Positions 13,973 through 15,095 of a stretch of 15,095 nt of DNA are shown here, in pieces. The DNA is from Rhodospirillales bacterium. GTDB lineage: Bacteria; Pseudomonadota; Alphaproteobacteria; JAREAF01. Location: positions 1 through 15,095 of the forward strand of contig JAREAF010000018.1 of assembly GCA_029240475.1 (NCBI GenBank). The letters are read 5' to 3'. Both the position numbers and the translations under genes were made by a program. The stretch's first letter is position 1, and every line of letters begins with the position of its first letter. The notes beneath the pieces are model-generated. The model saw nothing but the letters and a program-made list of their open reading frames with translations. It was not told the DNA's origin and searched no databases.

Positions 13973-14932
13973 ATGCCGACCTTTCTCGATTTCGAAAAGC
14001 CGATTGCCGAGCTGGAAGGCAAGATCGAGGAGCTGCGCCATCTGGCGACCTCGGGCGACATCAACATCGCCGAGGAGGTCTCGCGCCTTCAGGCCAAGGT
14101 CGACCGTCTGCTGCGCCAGACCTACGCCAAGCTCACGCCCTGGCAGAAGACGCTGGTGGCCCGCCACCCGGAGCGTCCGCACCTCAAGGACTACATCCAG
14201 GAGCTGATCGACGATTTCACCCCGCTCGCCGGCGACCGGCTCTATGCCGACGATGCGGCGATCATCGGCGGCATCGGCCGCTTCCGCGGCTGGTCGGCGA
14301 TGATCGTCGGCCAGGAGAAGGGCTCGGACACCGAGACCCGCGTCCGGCACAATTTCGGCATGGCCAAGCCGGAGGGCTATCGCAAGGCCCAGCGGCTGAT
14401 GCATCTGGCGGACCGCTACAAGCTGCCGGTGGTGAGCCTGGTGGACACACCCGGCGCCTATCCCGGCATCGGCGCCGAGGAGCGCGGCCAGGCCGAGGCG
14501 ATCGCACGCTGCATCGCCACCTGCCTCAAGATCGAAGTGCCGCTGGTCTCGGTGATCATCGGGGAGGGCGGCTCGGGCGGGGCGATCGCGCTCGCCGCCG
14601 CGAACACCGTGCTGATGCTGGAGCACGCGGTCTATTCCGTCATCTCGCCCGAGGGCTGCGCCTCGATCCTCTGGCGCAGCGCCGAGCACGCGCAGGACGC
14701 CGCCGAGGCGCTGAAGCTCACCGCGGCGGACCTCCTGAAGCTCAAGGTGATCGACGGGATCGTGCCCGAGCCCCTGGGCGGCGCGCACCGCGACCGCGCC
14801 GCGGCGATCGATGCGGTGGGCGATGCCGTGGAAGGCGCGCTGGCCCAGCTGCGGAACGGGAGCGACGACTACAAGGCGCACCGGCGTGCCAAGTTCCTGG
14901 CGATGGGAAGTCAGATGCCAGAGATCAGATGA
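13973..14932 (+). CDS. accA: Acetyl-CoA carboxylase carboxyltransferase subunit alpha
   Basis: AccA, with AccD, transfers the carboxyl group from carboxybiotin to acetyl-CoA to make malonyl-CoA for fatty acid synthesis. The 319-residue cytoplasmic protein begins FLDFEKPIAELEGKIEELR and has the crotonase-like core: HNFGMAKPEGYRKAQRLM (126-143), VDTPGAYPGIGAEERGQ (157-173), the oxyanion GEGGSGGAIAL (197-207) and VISPEGCASILWR (223-235). AAGGGGG (13965-13971) precedes the ATG. The natural end of the family is near AKFLAMG. The last seven residues (SQMPEIR) and the stop come from a palindromic repeat that begins at 14911, so the C-terminus is a late addition. Its final 8 bases overlap the converging ABC transporter gene. 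The tail is unlikely to affect catalysis. Confidence 0.96.
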   Translation: MPTFLDFEKPIAELEGKIEELRHLATSGDINIAEEVSRLQAKVDRLLRQTYAKLTPWQKTLVARHPERPHLKDYIQELIDDFTPLAGDRLYADDAAIIGGIGRFRGWSAMIVGQEKGSDTETRVRHNFGMAKPEGYRKAQRLMHLADRYKLPVVSLVDTPGAYPGIGAEERGQAEAIARCIATCLKIEVPLVSVIIGEGGSGGAIALAAANTVLMLEHAVYSVISPEGCASILWRSAEHAQDAAEALKLTAADLLKLKVIDGIVPEPLGGAHRDRAAAIDAVGDAVEGALAQLRNGSDDYKAHRRAKFLAMGSQMPEIR

Positions 14933-14981
14933 CAGATGCCAATCCGCCTCTGGCATCTGGCATCTGTCCTCTGACATCTGA
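14911..14981. repeat. Palindromic element built of 7-bp NCAGATG units
   Basis: Two 31-base arms (14911-14941 and 14951-14981) are inverted copies matching at 27 of 31 positions, with a 9-base loop (14942-14950). Each arm is itself a tandem of four heptamers plus CCA. The left arm reads TCAGATG, CCAGAGA, TCAGATG, ACAGATG. The right arm, on the minus strand, reads TCAGATG, TCAGAGG, ACAGATG, CCAGATG. The transcript of either strand could form a long hairpin. There is no T-run after it, so it is not a classic terminator. It resembles intergenic palindromic repeats of the REP kind in design. No other clustered copy was seen in the window. Confidence 0.85.
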
Positions 14982-15095
14982 AAACTGCAACGCGGCGAGC
15001 CGCGCATATAGTCCGCCCGCGCGCACCAGCTCCTCATGGCGCCCGCTCTCCACGATCGCGCCCTGGTCCATGACGAGGATGCGGTCGGCTTTGAG
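14925..15095 (-). CDS. ABC exporter ATP-binding/permease protein, C-terminal end only
   Basis: The minus strand reads LKADRILVMDQGAIVESGRH followed by EELVRAGGLYARLAALQF, then enters the palindromic repeat and ends at TGA (14927-14925). This is the segment after the H-loop of an ABC exporter nucleotide-binding domain of the MsbA/multidrug type. The start and the whole ATPase core lie beyond the right edge. The family normally ends near LAALQF. The last 18 codons (from Ser at 14981) are encoded by the repeat. The gene converges on accA and the two overlap by 8 bases inside the repeat. The substrate cannot be told from this fragment. Confidence 0.8.
   Translation of the reverse strand, partial: LKADRILVMDQGAIVESGRHEELVRAGGLYARLAALQFSDVRGQMPDARGGLASVI

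Noticed and set aside
14911..14981. Intrinsic transcription terminator or CRISPR repeat
   Set aside because: There is no T-run after the hairpin on either strand, and there are no spacers. The 7-bp units are contiguous and inverted between arms.
12830..15037. 735-codon minus-strand open frame across mcl and accA
   Set aside because: It is a shadow of two well-supported plus-strand genes. The real minus-strand gene at the right edge (ABC exporter) uses a different frame.

Overview
The window is dense, GC-rich bacterial DNA with short intergenic gaps and strong GC preference at third codon positions. Gene content suggests an alphaproteobacterium, most likely of the Rhodospirillales type. The pointers are an aerobic cobaltochelatase pair (cobS-cobT) behind a J-domain gene, aroK-aroB back to back with xerD, a Methylobacterium/Rhodobacter-like malyl-CoA lyase, and a stand-alone accA. 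No rRNA, tRNA, CRISPR array, integrase island or insertion sequence was seen. The taxonomic call is inference from family knowledge.

Layout: 2-909 (+) is a sterol-desaturase/fatty-acid-hydroxylase gene broken by a one-base frameshift. 964-5708 (-) runs J-domain protein, cobS, cobT, alpha/beta hydrolase (DUF900-like). 5759-6715 (-) is a ten-helix EamA/DMT transporter, divergent from a BolA-family gene (6798-7073, +). A ribbon-helix-helix protein (7173-7553, +) converges with a DUF2889 gene and their stop codons interlock in a single CTAG. 7550-9809 (-) is an aroK-aroB-DUF2889 operon with a 4-base GTGA overlap between aroK and aroB. A divergent + strand unit starts at a good sigma70-like promoter (9856-9884): a 46-residue membrane peptide, an overlapping gene for a secreted helical protein, then xerD. 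A second promoter overlaps the xerD stop codon and drives malyl-CoA lyase. accA follows, preceded by a leader with competing inverted repeats. The right edge holds the C-terminal end of an ABC exporter ATPase (-).

Functionally the window mixes housekeeping biosynthesis: cobalt insertion for cobalamin, two shikimate-pathway steps, malonyl-CoA production, glyoxylate/malyl-CoA metabolism, and chromosome dimer resolution. The least explained parts are the small membrane peptide plus secreted helical protein next to xerD, the J-domain protein with a putative Cys3His metal site in front of the cobaltochelatase genes, and a palindromic element of 7-bp units at 14911-14981. That element supplies the final codons and stop codons of both accA and the converging ABC transporter gene.
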